DNA of 64,000 nt from Burkholderia sp. WP9 (GTDB lineage Bacteria; Pseudomonadota; Gammaproteobacteria; Burkholderiales; Burkholderiaceae), in assembly GCF_900104795.1 (NCBI RefSeq), contig NZ_FNTG01000001.1, forward strand, positions 4,402,001 through 4,466,000, given 5' to 3'. Within the stretch, counting starts at the first letter, position 1. Every line of letters begins with the position of its first letter. Made by a program: the position numbers and the translations under genes. The notes under the pieces are model-generated. The model was not told the origin of the DNA. It saw only the letters and a program-made list of their open reading frames with translations, and did no database searches. Of the stretch, positions 1 through 9,081 are shown piece by piece.

Positions 1-132
1 GTGCGCCAGCCTGGCCTTGCCGGCACCGCGGGATGTCCCCCGGCGCACAGCGGTCTCCGAAAATTATTGTGGGTAGTGGGGTGGCGCGACGGTAAAAATG
101 CGTGTTCGCATGAGAATCGCGCTTGCCAAAAC

Positions 133-152
133 TACTGTTTTTTTATACAGTG
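133..152. promoter_or_regulatory. LexA (SOS) box upstream of recA
   Basis: A CTG-N10-CAG palindrome occupies 135-150 (CTGTTTTTTTATACAG) with the usual TA/TG flanks, 80 bases before the recA start. It closely fits the known proteobacterial LexA operator, so recA, and probably recX by read-through, should be repressed by LexA and induced by DNA damage. The rest of 1-231 shows nothing else I can name. Confidence 0.9.
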
Positions 153-231
153 TCTGAGTTTCGTGTGCTGTCCTTCAAAAGTGACCCGCACATCTGCCTC
201 AGACGCCGTTCATCATAGCAAAGGACGATTC

Positions 232-1308
232 ATGGAAGAAAGCAAGAAAGGCTCGGCTGGACTGACTGCTGAAAAGAGCAAGGCACTCGCTGCCGCACTC
301 GCGCAGATCGAAAAGCAGTTCGGCAAAGGGTCGGTCATGCGGCTCGGCGCAGGTGAGGTAGTCGAAGACATCCAGGTGGTTTCAACCGGATCGCTCGGCC
401 TCGACATCGCGTTGGGCGTCGGCGGTTTGCCGCGTGGCCGTGTGGTCGAAATTTATGGCCCGGAATCGTCCGGTAAAACCACGCTGACGCTGCAAGTCAT
501 TGCCGAAATGCAAAAGATCGGCGGCACGGCGGCGTTTATCGACGCGGAACACGCGCTGGACATCCAGTACGCGGGCAAACTCGGCGTGAACGTGAACGAC
601 CTGCTGGTGTCGCAGCCGGACACAGGTGAACAGGCGCTCGAAATTGCGGACGCACTGGTGCGTTCGGGCTCGATCGACATGATCGTGATCGACTCGGTCG
701 CGGCACTCGTGCCGAAGGCTGAAATCGAAGGTGAAATGGGCGACTCGCTGCCGGGTCTGCAAGCGCGTCTCATGTCGCAGGCGCTGCGCAAGCTCACCGG
801 CACGATCAAGCGCACGAACTGCCTCGTCATCTTCATCAACCAGATCCGCATGAAGATCGGCGTGATGTTCGGCAATCCGGAAACCACCACGGGCGGTAAC
901 GCGCTGAAGTTCTACGCGTCGGTGCGTCTGGACATTCGCCGTATCGGTTCGATCAAGAAGAACGACGAAGTGATCGGCAACGAAACGCGCGTGAAGGTTG
1001 TCAAGAACAAGGTGTCGCCACCGTTCAGGGAAGCAATTTTCGACATTCTGTACGGCGAAGGCATCTCGCGTCAGGGCGAAATCATCGACCTGGGCGTGCA
1101 GGCCAAGATCGTCGACAAGGCCGGCGCGTGGTACAGCTACAGCGGCGAACGTATTGGTCAGGGCAAGGACAACGCGCGTGAATTCCTGCGCGAAAATCCG
1201 GATATCGCTCGCGAGATCGAAAACCGTATCCGTGAGTCGCTGGGCGTGAATGCCATGGCTGAAGCGGTGACCGGCGCAGGCGCAGAAGTCGCAGACGAAG
1301 AAGAGTAA
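232..1308 (+). CDS. recA: Recombinase RecA
   Basis: RecA forms filaments on single-stranded DNA, catalyses ATP-dependent strand exchange and acts as co-protease for LexA cleavage. The 358-residue product has the usual family length. The Walker A motif GPESSGKT lies at residues 76-83, and the family signature for the ATPase core and DNA-binding loops ([18 protein letters not shown] region) is present, followed by the usual acidic C-terminus ending DEEE. The reading frame stays open to the left edge, but the ATG at 232 is chosen because homology begins there and the LexA box lies upstream. recX starts 7 bases after the stop, so the two form an SOS operon. Confidence 0.98.
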   Translation: MEESKKGSAGLTAEKSKALAAALAQIEKQFGKGSVMRLGAGEVVEDIQVVSTGSLGLDIALGVGGLPRGRVVEIYGPESSGKTTLTLQVIAEMQKIGGTAAFIDAEHALDIQYAGKLGVNVNDLLVSQPDTGEQALEIADALVRSGSIDMIVIDSVAALVPKAEIEGEMGDSLPGLQARLMSQALRKLTGTIKRTNCLVIFINQIRMKIGVMFGNPETTTGGNALKFYASVRLDIRRIGSIKKNDEVIGNETRVKVVKNKVSPPFREAIFDILYGEGISRQGEIIDLGVQAKIVDKAGAWYSYSGERIGQGKDNAREFLRENPDIAREIENRIRESLGVNAMAEAVTGAGAEVADEEE

Positions 1309-1315
1309 CCATCAC

Positions 1316-2023
1316 GTGATACGCAAGGGCCGGCCGTTGTCCGATACCGGACGCCACGCGGACGGCCCGCGTGATGAAGACAACGAGTCGTTCGATCCAT
1401 TCGAATCGTTCGACGCACACGATCGCGCTGCGGGCCGTAGCCCACAGCGCGCTCAGTTTGAATCCTCCCCGCCATCCGGCTCGGATCCTTCCGAGGCCAC
1501 CTACACCCGCTCGCGTCGCGTTCCAGGTGAGGCGAAACCCGGGCAAGACGAAGCCAAAAAATCCCAACGTCCGGCACGGTCGCTGAAAGGGCGCGCGCTC
1601 GGCTATTTGTCCCGCCGCGAATACAGCCGCACCGAACTCGCGCGCAAGCTGAAGCCGTTCGTCGAGGAAACTGATTCGCTCGAAACCTTGCTCGATTCGC
1701 TCGAAGCCGAAAACTGGCTGTCCGATTCGCGCTTCGCGGAAAGCTTGATCCATCGCCGCTCGTCGCGGCTGGGTGCGAGCCGTATCGTCGGCGAACTGAA
1801 GCAGCATGCGGTCGACCAGACCCTCGTCGAAGAGGCGAGTGCGCAATTGCGCGAAACCGAGCTCGCGCGTGCCCAAGCCGTCTGGCGCAAGAAATTCGGC
1901 CGGCTTCCCGAAACGCCCGCCGAGCGAGCCAAGCAGGCCCGCTTTCTGGCATCGCGCGGATTTTCGGGTGCCACCATCGGCAAAATCCTCAAGGGGATTG
2001 ACGAGGAGTGGGCCGGCGACTAA
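1316..2023 (+). CDS. recX: Recombination regulator RecX
   Basis: RecX binds RecA filaments and limits their extension and ATPase activity. It directly follows recA and starts with GTG at 1316. The 235-residue protein has two parts. Residues 1 to about 90 form a charged, low-complexity, probably disordered extension rich in Asp, Ser, Arg and Pro. Residues from about 92 onward carry the three-helix repeats of the RecX family (GYLSRREYSRTELARKLKPF and following). Common RecX proteins are near 150-160 residues; longer N-termini are known in Burkholderia. A shorter start cannot be excluded, because no strong ribosome-binding site marks the GTG. Confidence 0.93.
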   Translation: MIRKGRPLSDTGRHADGPRDEDNESFDPFESFDAHDRAAGRSPQRAQFESSPPSGSDPSEATYTRSRRVPGEAKPGQDEAKKSQRPARSLKGRALGYLSRREYSRTELARKLKPFVEETDSLETLLDSLEAENWLSDSRFAESLIHRRSSRLGASRIVGELKQHAVDQTLVEEASAQLRETELARAQAVWRKKFGRLPETPAERAKQARFLASRGFSGATIGKILKGIDEEWAGD

Positions 2024-2174
2024 ACCGCATCGGTCTGTGTCCCGCGTCTAAGCCCGTTGGGACGGTGTCTTCCGCGCTCAGCCGCCTGTGGCGCGCCACC
2101 GCGCATTCCGACCTGTCTCAAATACCCAGTATGCTAAAATTCATGGGTTTTCCAATCCGGCCTTTCCTTCCCGC

Positions 2175-2915
2175 ATGCCGCTCTCCCCGCCAGTGTCCCG
2201 TCAGTTGCGCCATCGTCGCGCAATCAGAGCGGAAGCCTACGAGCGAGCCGATGGCCTGTGGGATGTGGAAGCGTGCTTGACCGACGAAAAACCGCGTGAT
2301 GTGGTGCTTGCGTCGGGCGTCCGGCCCAATGGTCAGCCGATCCATGAACTCTGGCTTCGCATCACCATCGATCGCAAGCTCAATGTCGTCGACGCCGAGG
2401 CGTCGTCCGACTGGGTGCCCTATCCAGGGTTGTGCCAAGCCAGCAATCCCGCCTACCGTGCCCTCATCGGGCTCAATCTCCGCCAAAACTTCCGTCGTGA
2501 ATCTGCCCGTTTGCTCGGCGGCACGGTGGGTTGCACGCATCTCACCGAGTTGTGCGCGATCCTGCCGACCGCCGCGATTCAGGCATTCGCCGGCGACGTG
2601 TGGAACACCGGTGACAGCACGCCGGGCGCGAATGCGGGTTCAGGGGGCGAATCGTCTAACAGCACAGGCGAGCATTCCAACGACAAACCGCCATTCCAGC
2701 TGGGACGCTGCCACGCGCTGCGTTTCGACGGCGAGGCGGTGCAGCAGTTTTATCCGCGCTGGTATGGCCGCGCTCCGTATACAGCGGATCGCGCGGCATC
2801 GTCAGGCGACGGGGCAGTCCGCCAGGCAGGCGAAGGCGGCAACGCGTCCGGCATGAACGACGGCAGCGGAAACGAAGTTCAATCCAACTCTCAGACTGAA
2901 GGGAATCACGCATGA
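2175..2915 (+). CDS. DUF2889 domain-containing protein
   Basis: This 246-residue soluble protein belongs to the uncharacterised DUF2889 family, which I recognise from its order of conserved segments: an N-terminal [20 protein letters not shown] block, a central block ending VPYPGLC, and [14 protein letters not shown] chose the ATG at 2175 because homology to the family begins there; an upstream in-frame start at 2088 adds unrelated residues. Residues from about 155 to 190 form a Gly/Ser/Asn-rich linker, and the C-terminal tail is polar. The stop overlaps the sucC start (ATGA at 2912-2915), so translation is probably coupled to the TCA-cycle gene. The function is unknown. Confidence 0.85.
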   Translation: MPLSPPVSRQLRHRRAIRAEAYERADGLWDVEACLTDEKPRDVVLASGVRPNGQPIHELWLRITIDRKLNVVDAEASSDWVPYPGLCQASNPAYRALIGLNLRQNFRRESARLLGGTVGCTHLTELCAILPTAAIQAFAGDVWNTGDSTPGANAGSGGESSNSTGEHSNDKPPFQLGRCHALRFDGEAVQQFYPRWYGRAPYTADRAASSGDGAVRQAGEGGNASGMNDGSGNEVQSNSQTEGNHA

Positions 2916-4081
2916 AGATTCACGAGTACCAGGGTAAGGAAATCCTGCGGAAATTCGGCGTCGCGGTACCGCGCGGCAAGCCGGTCTTCTCGGTGGATGA
3001 TGCGGTCAAGGCCGCGGAAGAGCTCGGCGGCCCGGTATGGGTCGTGAAGGCTCAGATCCACGCGGGTGGCCGTGGCAAGGGCGGCGGCGTGAAGGTCGCC
3101 AAGTCGCTGGATCAGGTTCGCGAGTACTCGGAACAGATCCTCGGCATGCAGCTCGTCACGCACCAGACCGGCCCGGAAGGCCAGAAGGTGAATCGCCTGC
3201 TGATCGAAGAAGGCGCTGACATCAAGAAGGAACTGTATGTCGGCCTCGTGATCGATCGCGTGTCGCAGAAGATCGTCGTGATGGCATCGAGCGAAGGCGG
3301 CATGGACGTCGAAGAAGTCGCGGAAAAGACGCCTGAGCTGATCCACAAGATCGCTGTCGACCCGGCAACCGGTCTGAAAGACGCTGAAGCCGACGAACTG
3401 GCCACGAAAATCGGCGTGCCCGCCGCTTCGCTGCCGCAAGCGCGCGCGATCCTGCAGGGCCTGTACAAGGCATTCTGGGAAACCGACGCATCGCTCGCGG
3501 AAATCAACCCGCTGATCCTGACCGGCGACGGCAAGGTCATCGCGTTGGACGCCAAGTTCAACTTCGATTCGAACGCACTGTTCCGTCACCCGGAAATCGT
3601 CGCGTATCGCGATCTGGACGAAGAAGATCCGGCTGAAGTCGAAGCGTCGAAGTTCGACCTCGCGTACATCTCGCTCGACGGCAACATTGGCTGCCTCGTG
3701 AACGGCGCCGGCCTCGCAATGGCAACGATGGACACCATCAAGCTGTTCGGCGGCGAACCGGCGAACTTCCTGGACGTGGGCGGTGGCGCCACGACCGAGA
3801 AGGTCACGGAAGCGTTCAAGATCATGCTGAAGAACCCGAACCTGACCGCGATTCTGGTCAACATTTTCGGCGGCATCATGCGCTGCGACGTGATCGCGGA
3901 AGGCGTGATCGCGGCGTCGAAGGCCGTCTCGCTGAAGGTGCCGCTCGTGGTCCGCATGAAGGGCACGAACGAAGACCTCGGCAAGAAGATGCTCGCTGAA
4001 TCCGGCCTGCCGATCATTGCGGCAGACAGCATGGAAGAAGCGGCTCAGAAGGTCGTCGCGGCCGCTGCGGGCAAGGCGTAA
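2912..4081 (+). CDS. sucC: Succinyl-CoA synthetase beta subunit
   Basis: SucC is the ADP-forming succinate-CoA ligase beta subunit. With SucD it converts succinyl-CoA to succinate with substrate-level phosphorylation in the TCA cycle. The 389-residue product is full length. It begins with the typical [17 protein letters not shown] and has an N-terminal ATP-grasp domain (about residues 1-240) and a C-terminal flavodoxin-like ligase domain with the conserved [15 protein letters not shown] segment. The start codon overlaps the stop of the DUF2889 gene by four bases. sucD follows after 127 bases in the same direction. Confidence 0.98.
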   Translation: MKIHEYQGKEILRKFGVAVPRGKPVFSVDDAVKAAEELGGPVWVVKAQIHAGGRGKGGGVKVAKSLDQVREYSEQILGMQLVTHQTGPEGQKVNRLLIEEGADIKKELYVGLVIDRVSQKIVVMASSEGGMDVEEVAEKTPELIHKIAVDPATGLKDAEADELATKIGVPAASLPQARAILQGLYKAFWETDASLAEINPLILTGDGKVIALDAKFNFDSNALFRHPEIVAYRDLDEEDPAEVEASKFDLAYISLDGNIGCLVNGAGLAMATMDTIKLFGGEPANFLDVGGGATTEKVTEAFKIMLKNPNLTAILVNIFGGIMRCDVIAEGVIAASKAVSLKVPLVVRMKGTNEDLGKKMLAESGLPIIAADSMEEAAQKVVAAAAGKA

Positions 4082-4208
4082 GCCTCGTCCCGAGCGCGTT
4101 TACCAGGATTACGAATGGCGGCGCGTGAATGGCGCATGAGCGGCGCGGGCGAAGAATGCCTTGCCGCGCGGCGCAATGGCGCGACGCCAAACGAACAGAG
4201 GTCAATAC

Positions 4209-5090
4209 ATGTCGATTCTGATTAACAAAGACACCAAGGTCATCACGCAGGGCATCACCGGCAAGACCGGCCAGTTCCACACGCGTGCTTGCCGTGAATA
4301 TGCAAACGGCCGCGAAGCGTACGTTGCAGGCGTGAACCCGAAGCGCGCAGGCGAAGACTTCGAAGGCATTCCTATCTACGCTAGCGTCGCTGAAGCCAAG
4401 GCTGAAACGGGCGCAACCGTGTCGGTGATTTACGTTCCGCCGGCAGGCGCTGCTGCCGCGATCTGGGAAGCGGTCGAAGCTGATCTGGATCTGGCGATCT
4501 GTATCACGGAAGGCATTCCTGTGCGTGACATGATCGAGCTGAAGGCTCGTATGCGCGCTGAAAACCGCAAGACGCTGCTGCTCGGTCCGAACTGCCCGGG
4601 CACGATCACGCCTGACGAACTGAAGATCGGCATCATGCCGGGTCACATCCACCGCAAGGGCCGCATCGGCGTCGTGTCGCGTTCGGGCACGCTGACGTAC
4701 GAAGCAGTCGGCCAATTGACGGCGATCGGCCTCGGCCAATCGTCGGCAGTCGGTATCGGCGGCGACCCGATCAACGGTCTGAAGCACATCGACGTGATGA
4801 AGATGTTCAACGACGATCCGGAAACGGACGCCGTCATCATGATCGGCGAGATCGGTGGTCCGGACGAAGCCAATGCTGCTGAGTGGATCAAGGACAACAT
4901 GAAGAAGCCGGTGGTCGGCTTCATCGCTGGTGTCACGGCGCCTCCGGGCAAGCGCATGGGCCACGCTGGCGCGCTGATCTCGGGCGGTGCGGATACGGCC
5001 GAAGCGAAGCTGGAAATCATGGACGCGTGCGGCATCAAGGTCACGAAGAACCCGTCGGAAATGGCGCGTCTTCTGAAGGCAATGCTGTAA
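4209..5090 (+). CDS. sucD: Succinyl-CoA synthetase alpha subunit
   Basis: SucD is the CoA-binding and phosphohistidine-carrying subunit of succinyl-CoA synthetase. The 293-residue protein starts MSILINKDTKVITQGITGKTG. It shows an N-terminal CoA-binding Rossmann domain, the LLGPNCPGTI segment, and, near residue 250, the GHAGALISGG loop holding the active-site histidine that is phosphorylated. The ATG at 4209 is preceded by AGAGG. An upstream in-frame ATG at 4161 would add 16 residues that are not part of the family. A terminator follows at 5162-5196. Confidence 0.98.
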   Translation: MSILINKDTKVITQGITGKTGQFHTRACREYANGREAYVAGVNPKRAGEDFEGIPIYASVAEAKAETGATVSVIYVPPAGAAAAIWEAVEADLDLAICITEGIPVRDMIELKARMRAENRKTLLLGPNCPGTITPDELKIGIMPGHIHRKGRIGVVSRSGTLTYEAVGQLTAIGLGQSSAVGIGGDPINGLKHIDVMKMFNDDPETDAVIMIGEIGGPDEANAAEWIKDNMKKPVVGFIAGVTAPPGKRMGHAGALISGGADTAEAKLEIMDACGIKVTKNPSEMARLLKAML

Positions 5091-5161
5091 GTCGAAATTC
5101 ACGCGCAGTCACGGCGTGTTTTTTGATACGCTTACGAAACCCTTTCGTGAGCGTGCGGTTC

Positions 5162-5196
5162 AAAAAGCGGGGGAGTGTAGACTCCTCCGCTTTTTT
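5162..5196 (+). terminator. Rho-independent terminator after sucD
   Basis: GCGGGGGAGT and ACTCCTCCGC form a 10-bp stem with one mismatch around a GTAG loop, followed by TTTTTT. A-rich sequence on the left side means it may also work in the other direction. It separates sucCD from the terC-family gene. Confidence 0.85.
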
Positions 5197-5234
5197 ATTG
5201 GCCGCGCGCCGGACTTTTTCTTATTCTTTCAACC

Positions 5235-5939
5235 ATGCTCGAGTTCTTCGCCACGCTCCATTGGGGCGCTGTCATTCAGATCATCGTCATCGACATCCTG
5301 CTGGGTGGCGATAATGCCGTCGTGATCGCGCTGGCCTGCCGTAATTTGCCGCCGTCGCAGCGCACGAAGGGCGTGTTGTGGGGGACGGCGGGCGCTATCG
5401 TGCTGCGTGTGGCGTTGATCGCGTTCGCAGTCGTGCTGCTCGATGTGCCGTTGCTGAAGTTCGCCGGCGGCCTGTTGCTGCTGTGGATCGGTGTGCGCCT
5501 GATGGCGCCGGCGCACGACGCGCATGAGAACGTCAAACCGGCTGACAAGCTGATGTCGGCGATCAAGACCATCATTGTCGCGGACGCGGTGATGAGCCTC
5601 GACAACGTGATCGCGATTGCGGGCGCGGCCGAGTCCGCTGATCCCGAACACCGTCTCGCGCTGGTGATTTTCGGCCTCGTGGTGAGCATTCCGTTGATCG
5701 TGTGGGGCAGTCAGCTGGTTCTCAAACTGCTCGATCGCTTCCCGATCGTCATCACACTCGGCGCCGCGTTGCTGGGTTGGATTGCGGGCGGCCTGATCGT
5801 CAACGACCCGGCTGGCGACCGTTGGCCGATCCTCGATACGCCGTGGGCCGAATACGGCATGAGCATCGCGGGTGCGTTGTTCGTGGTGATCCTCGGTTAT
5901 CTGCTCAAGCGTCGCAATGCCAATCGCGCAGCGGCGTGA
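5235..5939 (+). CDS. TerC-family integral membrane protein (YjbE-like)
   Basis: The 234-residue protein is almost wholly membrane-embedded, with about seven predicted helices. It carries the two TerC-family signatures in the inner membrane: GGDNAVVIALACRNLP near residue 22, and a second acidic motif, ADAVMSLDNVIAIAGA, near residue 117. The paired Asp/Asn motifs are thought to form the ion path. Characterised TerC relatives are linked to manganese efflux and metal supply to exported proteins, and others to tellurite resistance; which applies here cannot be read from sequence. It sits alone between two terminators. Confidence 0.85.
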   Translation: MLEFFATLHWGAVIQIIVIDILLGGDNAVVIALACRNLPPSQRTKGVLWGTAGAIVLRVALIAFAVVLLDVPLLKFAGGLLLLWIGVRLMAPAHDAHENVKPADKLMSAIKTIIVADAVMSLDNVIAIAGAAESADPEHRLALVIFGLVVSIPLIVWGSQLVLKLLDRFPIVITLGAALLGWIAGGLIVNDPAGDRWPILDTPWAEYGMSIAGALFVVILGYLLKRRNANRAAA

Positions 5940-6055
5940 GCCTTCGGCGCCGATGCGAGCGCGTCTCATGCGCCGCTGCGAAGCTGAACCGAACCACGCC
6001 GCAACGTTAGCCGTTCGGCTGACTGTGTGACGAGAGCGCTGCTGGCTACGATTGA

Positions 6056-6090
6056 AACGCCTGTTCCCAATCCGCGGAGCAGGCGTTTTT
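6056..6090 (+). terminator. Rho-independent terminator after the terC-family gene
   Basis: AACGCCTG at 6056-6063 pairs with CAGGCGTT at 6080-6087 across a 16-base loop, and a T-run follows. It lies 116 bases after the terC-family stop and only 18 bases before the pilin start, so it could alternatively reduce read-through into the pilin. Confidence 0.7.
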
Positions 6091-6108
6091 CGTTTCAGGA
6101 GCCTGCCG

Positions 6109-6732
6109 ATGATCGTTACTTTGCCGTATTCCCCTTACTCCCAGTCCTTGCTGTCCTCGCGCGCGCGATTCGGCCGGGCGGGCTGGCCTGCGCGGCTGGC
6201 GCGTGCCTGCCGACGCCTCGGTTCCGGCTTCACGCTGATCGAACTGATGATCGTGCTGGCAATCGTCGGCGTGATCGCCGCCTATGCGATTCCCGCGTAT
6301 CAGGACTATCTGGCGCGCAGCCGCGTCGGCGAAGGGCTTTCGCTGGCGGCGTCCGCGCGGCTGGCCGTGGCTGAAAACGCTGCGAGCGGCAATGCGTTCA
6401 GTGGCGGTTACGCCTCGCCGCCTGCCACTCGCAATGTCGAGTCGATCCGAGTCGACGACGACACCGGCCAGATTACCGTCGCCTTCACGACGCGAGTTGC
6501 GCCCGCGGGTTCGAACACGCTCACGCTCGTGCCGTCGGTTCCTGACAATGCGGACGCGCCGACTGCGCGTGTGGCGCTGAGCAAGGGCGCGGTGCAGGCG
6601 GGAGCGCTCACGTGGGAATGTTTCGCGGGCGGTAAAACGGTATCCTCACTGCCGGCGCCGGGTGGCGGACCGGCACCCACCGATGCGCCGAGCCTGGCGT
6701 CGAATCTCGCCCCGCCGGAGTGCCGTTCTTGA
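6109..6732 (+). CDS. Type IV pilin-like protein (prepilin N-methylation motif)
   Basis: The protein has 207 residues. The class III prepilin signal is clear: G40 followed by [20 protein letters not shown], with the conserved glutamate at position +5 (E45). PilD would cut after G40, and the hydrophobic helix would anchor the subunit. Two C-terminal cysteines (WECFAG near residue 170 and PPEC at the end) could close the disulfide D-loop of type IVa pilins. I chose the ATG at 6109 because CAGGA lies seven bases upstream. The resulting 40-residue leader is very long for a type IVa pilin (usually 6-10). It stands directly before pglL, so it is a candidate glycosylation substrate. Confidence 0.85.
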   Translation: MIVTLPYSPYSQSLLSSRARFGRAGWPARLARACRRLGSGFTLIELMIVLAIVGVIAAYAIPAYQDYLARSRVGEGLSLAASARLAVAENAASGNAFSGGYASPPATRNVESIRVDDDTGQITVAFTTRVAPAGSNTLTLVPSVPDNADAPTARVALSKGAVQAGALTWECFAGGKTVSSLPAPGGGPAPTDAPSLASNLAPPECRS

Positions 6733-6879
6733 GTGACGGCGAGATGATGGGCAGCGCGAGCCAAATCGTATTCGCTCGCGCGTAAAAGGCTGATTTCCGG
6801 GATATTTCAGCCCGGCCGGCGCACAGCAGGAGAATTTTTTTGTATAGTGCGCCGGTTGCTGACGCCCACCGGTTACTCG

Positions 6880-8664
6880 ATGCCCACCCCTTTCGCGCGC
6901 TACCTGTCTTTCATTCTGTTGGCTCTCGCGTTGGTGCTGCCTTATGCAGTTGTCAACCATACGTATCCGATTCCGACCTTTTACGCTGAATTCACCGCAC
7001 TCGCGTTGTATCTGCTGACCGGCGCGGGTGTCGTGCTGCTGATCGCGAGCGCGAGGCCGCGCGTGACGTTCGCGTCGCCGGTAGTCGCGCTGGTGCCGTT
7101 GCTGTTCGGGCTGTTGCTAGTGGCGCAATCGGTGCTGTTGCCGGTCTCGCAGCCGTCGATGAACTGGCTCGGCGGCGGCTATCTGCTGGCGGCCTTCATG
7201 GCGACGCATGCCGGTTATGGGTTCACGCGGGTCAAGCTCAACGAGACCGCGCTGCGCTGGGCAGCCGGCGCGTTGATCGTCGGCGGGCTGTTTGCGGTGT
7301 TCTGCCAGGTCATCCAGCTGTTTCACCTCGAAACGCGCGTCTCGCCGCTCGTCGTTGCCTATAACGTGACGGTCGAGCGCCGGCCGTTCGGCAATATGGC
7401 TCAGGCCAATCACCTCGCCACCTATATCGCATTTGCGATGGCGGGCGCGTTGTTCCTCGTGCAGACGCGGCGAATTGCCGTCAGCATCTGGTTTCTCGTG
7501 TCGACGATTTTCGCGGTTGGCCTTGCCCTGACAGTCTCGCGGGGTCCGTGGCTGCAGATGGGCGTGATCGTGGTGGCGGGTTTCTGGATGGCGTTCGCGC
7601 AGACCCGCAATCAGCTGCAACTGCGCCGCAGCAATCGCGAGTGGATCATTCCGATCGCGCTGGCCGTGCTGTTTTTCGTGGTCAATGCGCTGATTCGCTG
7701 GGCCAACGTTCGCTATCACCTGGAGCTTGGGCAGTCCGCGGCAGAACGCTTCAAGGACGCCGGCCAGATCGCGCCGCGTCTCGCGTTGTGGAAGTACGGC
7801 TGGACGATGTTCAAGACGCATCCGTTGCTGGGTGTCGGCTGGGGTGAATTTCCGAGCTACCAGTATGAGTTCGTGAAATCGCTGGGCGCTGTCGAGATCG
7901 CCAACAATTCACACGACATCTTCATCGACCTGCTCGCGAAAACCGGCCTGATCGGTCTGGCAATCGTGCTGTCCGGTCTGATCACATGGCTCGTGCGGGT
8001 GGTGCGCGCTCCGCAAAGCTCAGCGCGCGTGTTTGGCATTGCGCTGATCGGTGTGCTGGTCATGCACGCGCTGGTCGAATATCCGCAGCAATACATGTTC
8101 TTCCTGTTGCCGGCCATGTTCGTGTTTGGCCTGCTGGAAACCCGGTCGCTGCGCCTCGTGCCGGCACGCGTGTCGTTCGGCGCGTTTGCCGTGGTGGTGT
8201 TTGGCGGACTGGCGGCGCTGTATCCGGTGTATCGCGATTACGCGCGCGCCGAGGTGCTGTACTACGGCTCGCGTCCCGCCGACCAGTATCGAGCCGACCC
8301 GTCGTTCCTGTTCCAGGCATGGGGCGGCTATGGCATGGCGACGCTTTTGCCGATGAATTCGATGGATTTGCAACACAAGCTCGCCATGCATAGGCAGGCG
8401 ATCGCGCTGCTACCGGGCGAAACGGTGTTGCGCCGCTATGCGGTGCTGCAGGCGTTAAGCGGCGATCAGGCGGCAGCGTTCGACACCGTCGAACGCCTGA
8501 AGATCTTTGCGATGGAACTGAAGGACTGGCCGTCGCAACTGGGCTATCTCTACCAGCTCTGCGACGAGCAGAAAACGCTGACTGGTTTCAAGGCGGAACT
8601 GGTCAAGCGCTACGGTATGCCCCCGGGCGACGTGAATGAAGACGACGATAGCGACGAGGATTGA
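6880..8664 (+). CDS. pglL: PglL-family O-oligosaccharyltransferase (Wzy/O-antigen ligase superfamily)
   Basis: The 594-residue inner-membrane protein has 10 or more predicted helices. Residues about 180-390 form the Wzy_C/O-antigen ligase core, with GRPFGNMAQANHLATY and the periplasmic loop GVGWGEFPSYQYE...NNSHDIFIDLLAKTG, whose H345 matches the catalytically important histidine of PglL enzymes. A soluble C-terminal region from about residue 490 fits the PglL C-terminal domain. PglL moves a lipid-linked glycan onto Ser of exported proteins. The adjacent pilin and, from memory, the same placement of the general O-glycosylation PglL in B. cenocepacia support this over a WaaL ligase. The ATG at 6880 is preferred to the GTG at 6847. 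Confidence 0.85.
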   Translation: MPTPFARYLSFILLALALVLPYAVVNHTYPIPTFYAEFTALALYLLTGAGVVLLIASARPRVTFASPVVALVPLLFGLLLVAQSVLLPVSQPSMNWLGGGYLLAAFMATHAGYGFTRVKLNETALRWAAGALIVGGLFAVFCQVIQLFHLETRVSPLVVAYNVTVERRPFGNMAQANHLATYIAFAMAGALFLVQTRRIAVSIWFLVSTIFAVGLALTVSRGPWLQMGVIVVAGFWMAFAQTRNQLQLRRSNREWIIPIALAVLFFVVNALIRWANVRYHLELGQSAAERFKDAGQIAPRLALWKYGWTMFKTHPLLGVGWGEFPSYQYEFVKSLGAVEIANNSHDIFIDLLAKTGLIGLAIVLSGLITWLVRVVRAPQSSARVFGIALIGVLVMHALVEYPQQYMFFLLPAMFVFGLLETRSLRLVPARVSFGAFAVVVFGGLAALYPVYRDYARAEVLYYGSRPADQYRADPSFLFQAWGGYGMATLLPMNSMDLQHKLAMHRQAIALLPGETVLRRYAVLQALSGDQAAAFDTVERLKIFAMELKDWPSQLGYLYQLCDEQKTLTGFKAELVKRYGMPPGDVNEDDDSDED

Positions 8665-8737
8665 GCCACTGCGTTCGTTTCAAAGCTTCAATGCTTCACA
8701 GCATTAGAGGTCGAGCGGGGCGATGACGCGCACGTCA

Positions 8738-8833
8738 TCATCCCGCCACCCAATCCCCCGACTTCCCGCCATGCTTCTCCAGCGCGCGCACGTCAGTGAT
8801 CGTCATCCCGCGATCCACCGGCTCGCACATGTC
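8738..8833 (-). pseudogene. Displaced 3' fragment of moaC
   Basis: Read on the minus strand this stretch encodes the last 31 residues of MoaC and a stop: [15 protein letters not shown] then [16 protein letters not shown]. It differs from the intact gene at 11159-11638 at only four residues (K/E, A/P, K/R, V/A) and lacks the final Ser. There is no start or upstream part of the gene next to it. The mostly silent or conservative changes suggest it was once the working end of a moaC allele, later cut off by an insertion. It lies beside pglL, where the original end of moaC would be expected. Confidence 0.85.
8742..8833. repeat. Direct repeat, left copy (moaC 3' end; putative att site)
   Basis: These 92 bases align without gaps to 11166-11257 with nine mismatches that I counted by eye. 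The first 29 bases (8742-8770 and 11166-11194) are identical. The two copies bracket about 2.4 kb of lower-GC DNA, as the att sites of an element that integrates into a gene's 3' end would. Confidence 0.85.
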
Positions 8834-8868
8834 TGAATCCTCAGTCGTCGCCTCGCGTGACGGCCTTG

Positions 8869-9081
8869 TTACGTGTTCCGACGCCGACGCGGGCGAGATT
8901 CAATGCCATGTTCCGTCAGTAGCTTGCGAAGACGATGGTTCTCGACAAACAGCCCGATAATCACCACCGTCATGATGATCGCACCCGACCATTCTCCGGT
9001 GTACCGGTAGAACGTCCATGCACCGAGTGCACAGGCGACAGCAGCCAGCAGCAATGCTATGCGGTCGAGAATCCAGTTCAT
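8869..9081 (-). CDS. Small two-helix membrane protein, second gene of island cassette
   Basis: The 70-residue protein is not recognised. Two hydrophobic segments (about residues 5-23, [18 protein letters not shown], and 32-46, [16 protein letters not shown]) are followed by a strongly basic tail ending RPRRRRNT, so it is probably an inner-membrane hairpin with cytoplasmic ends. Its start overlaps the stop of the upstream 158-residue gene (ATGA, 9078-9081), implying co-translation. A small membrane protein coupled to a protein with a glycine-rich hydrophobic core suggests an immunity partner, but this is inference only. It lies inside the moaC-flanked island. Confidence 0.6.
   Translation of the reverse strand: MNWILDRIALLLAAVACALGAWTFYRYTGEWSGAIIMTVVIIGLFVENHRLRKLLTEHGIESRPRRRRNT

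Noticed and set aside
1..231. In-frame N-terminal extension of RecA to the window edge
   Set aside because: The region contains the LexA box, and RecA homology begins exactly at the ATG at 232.
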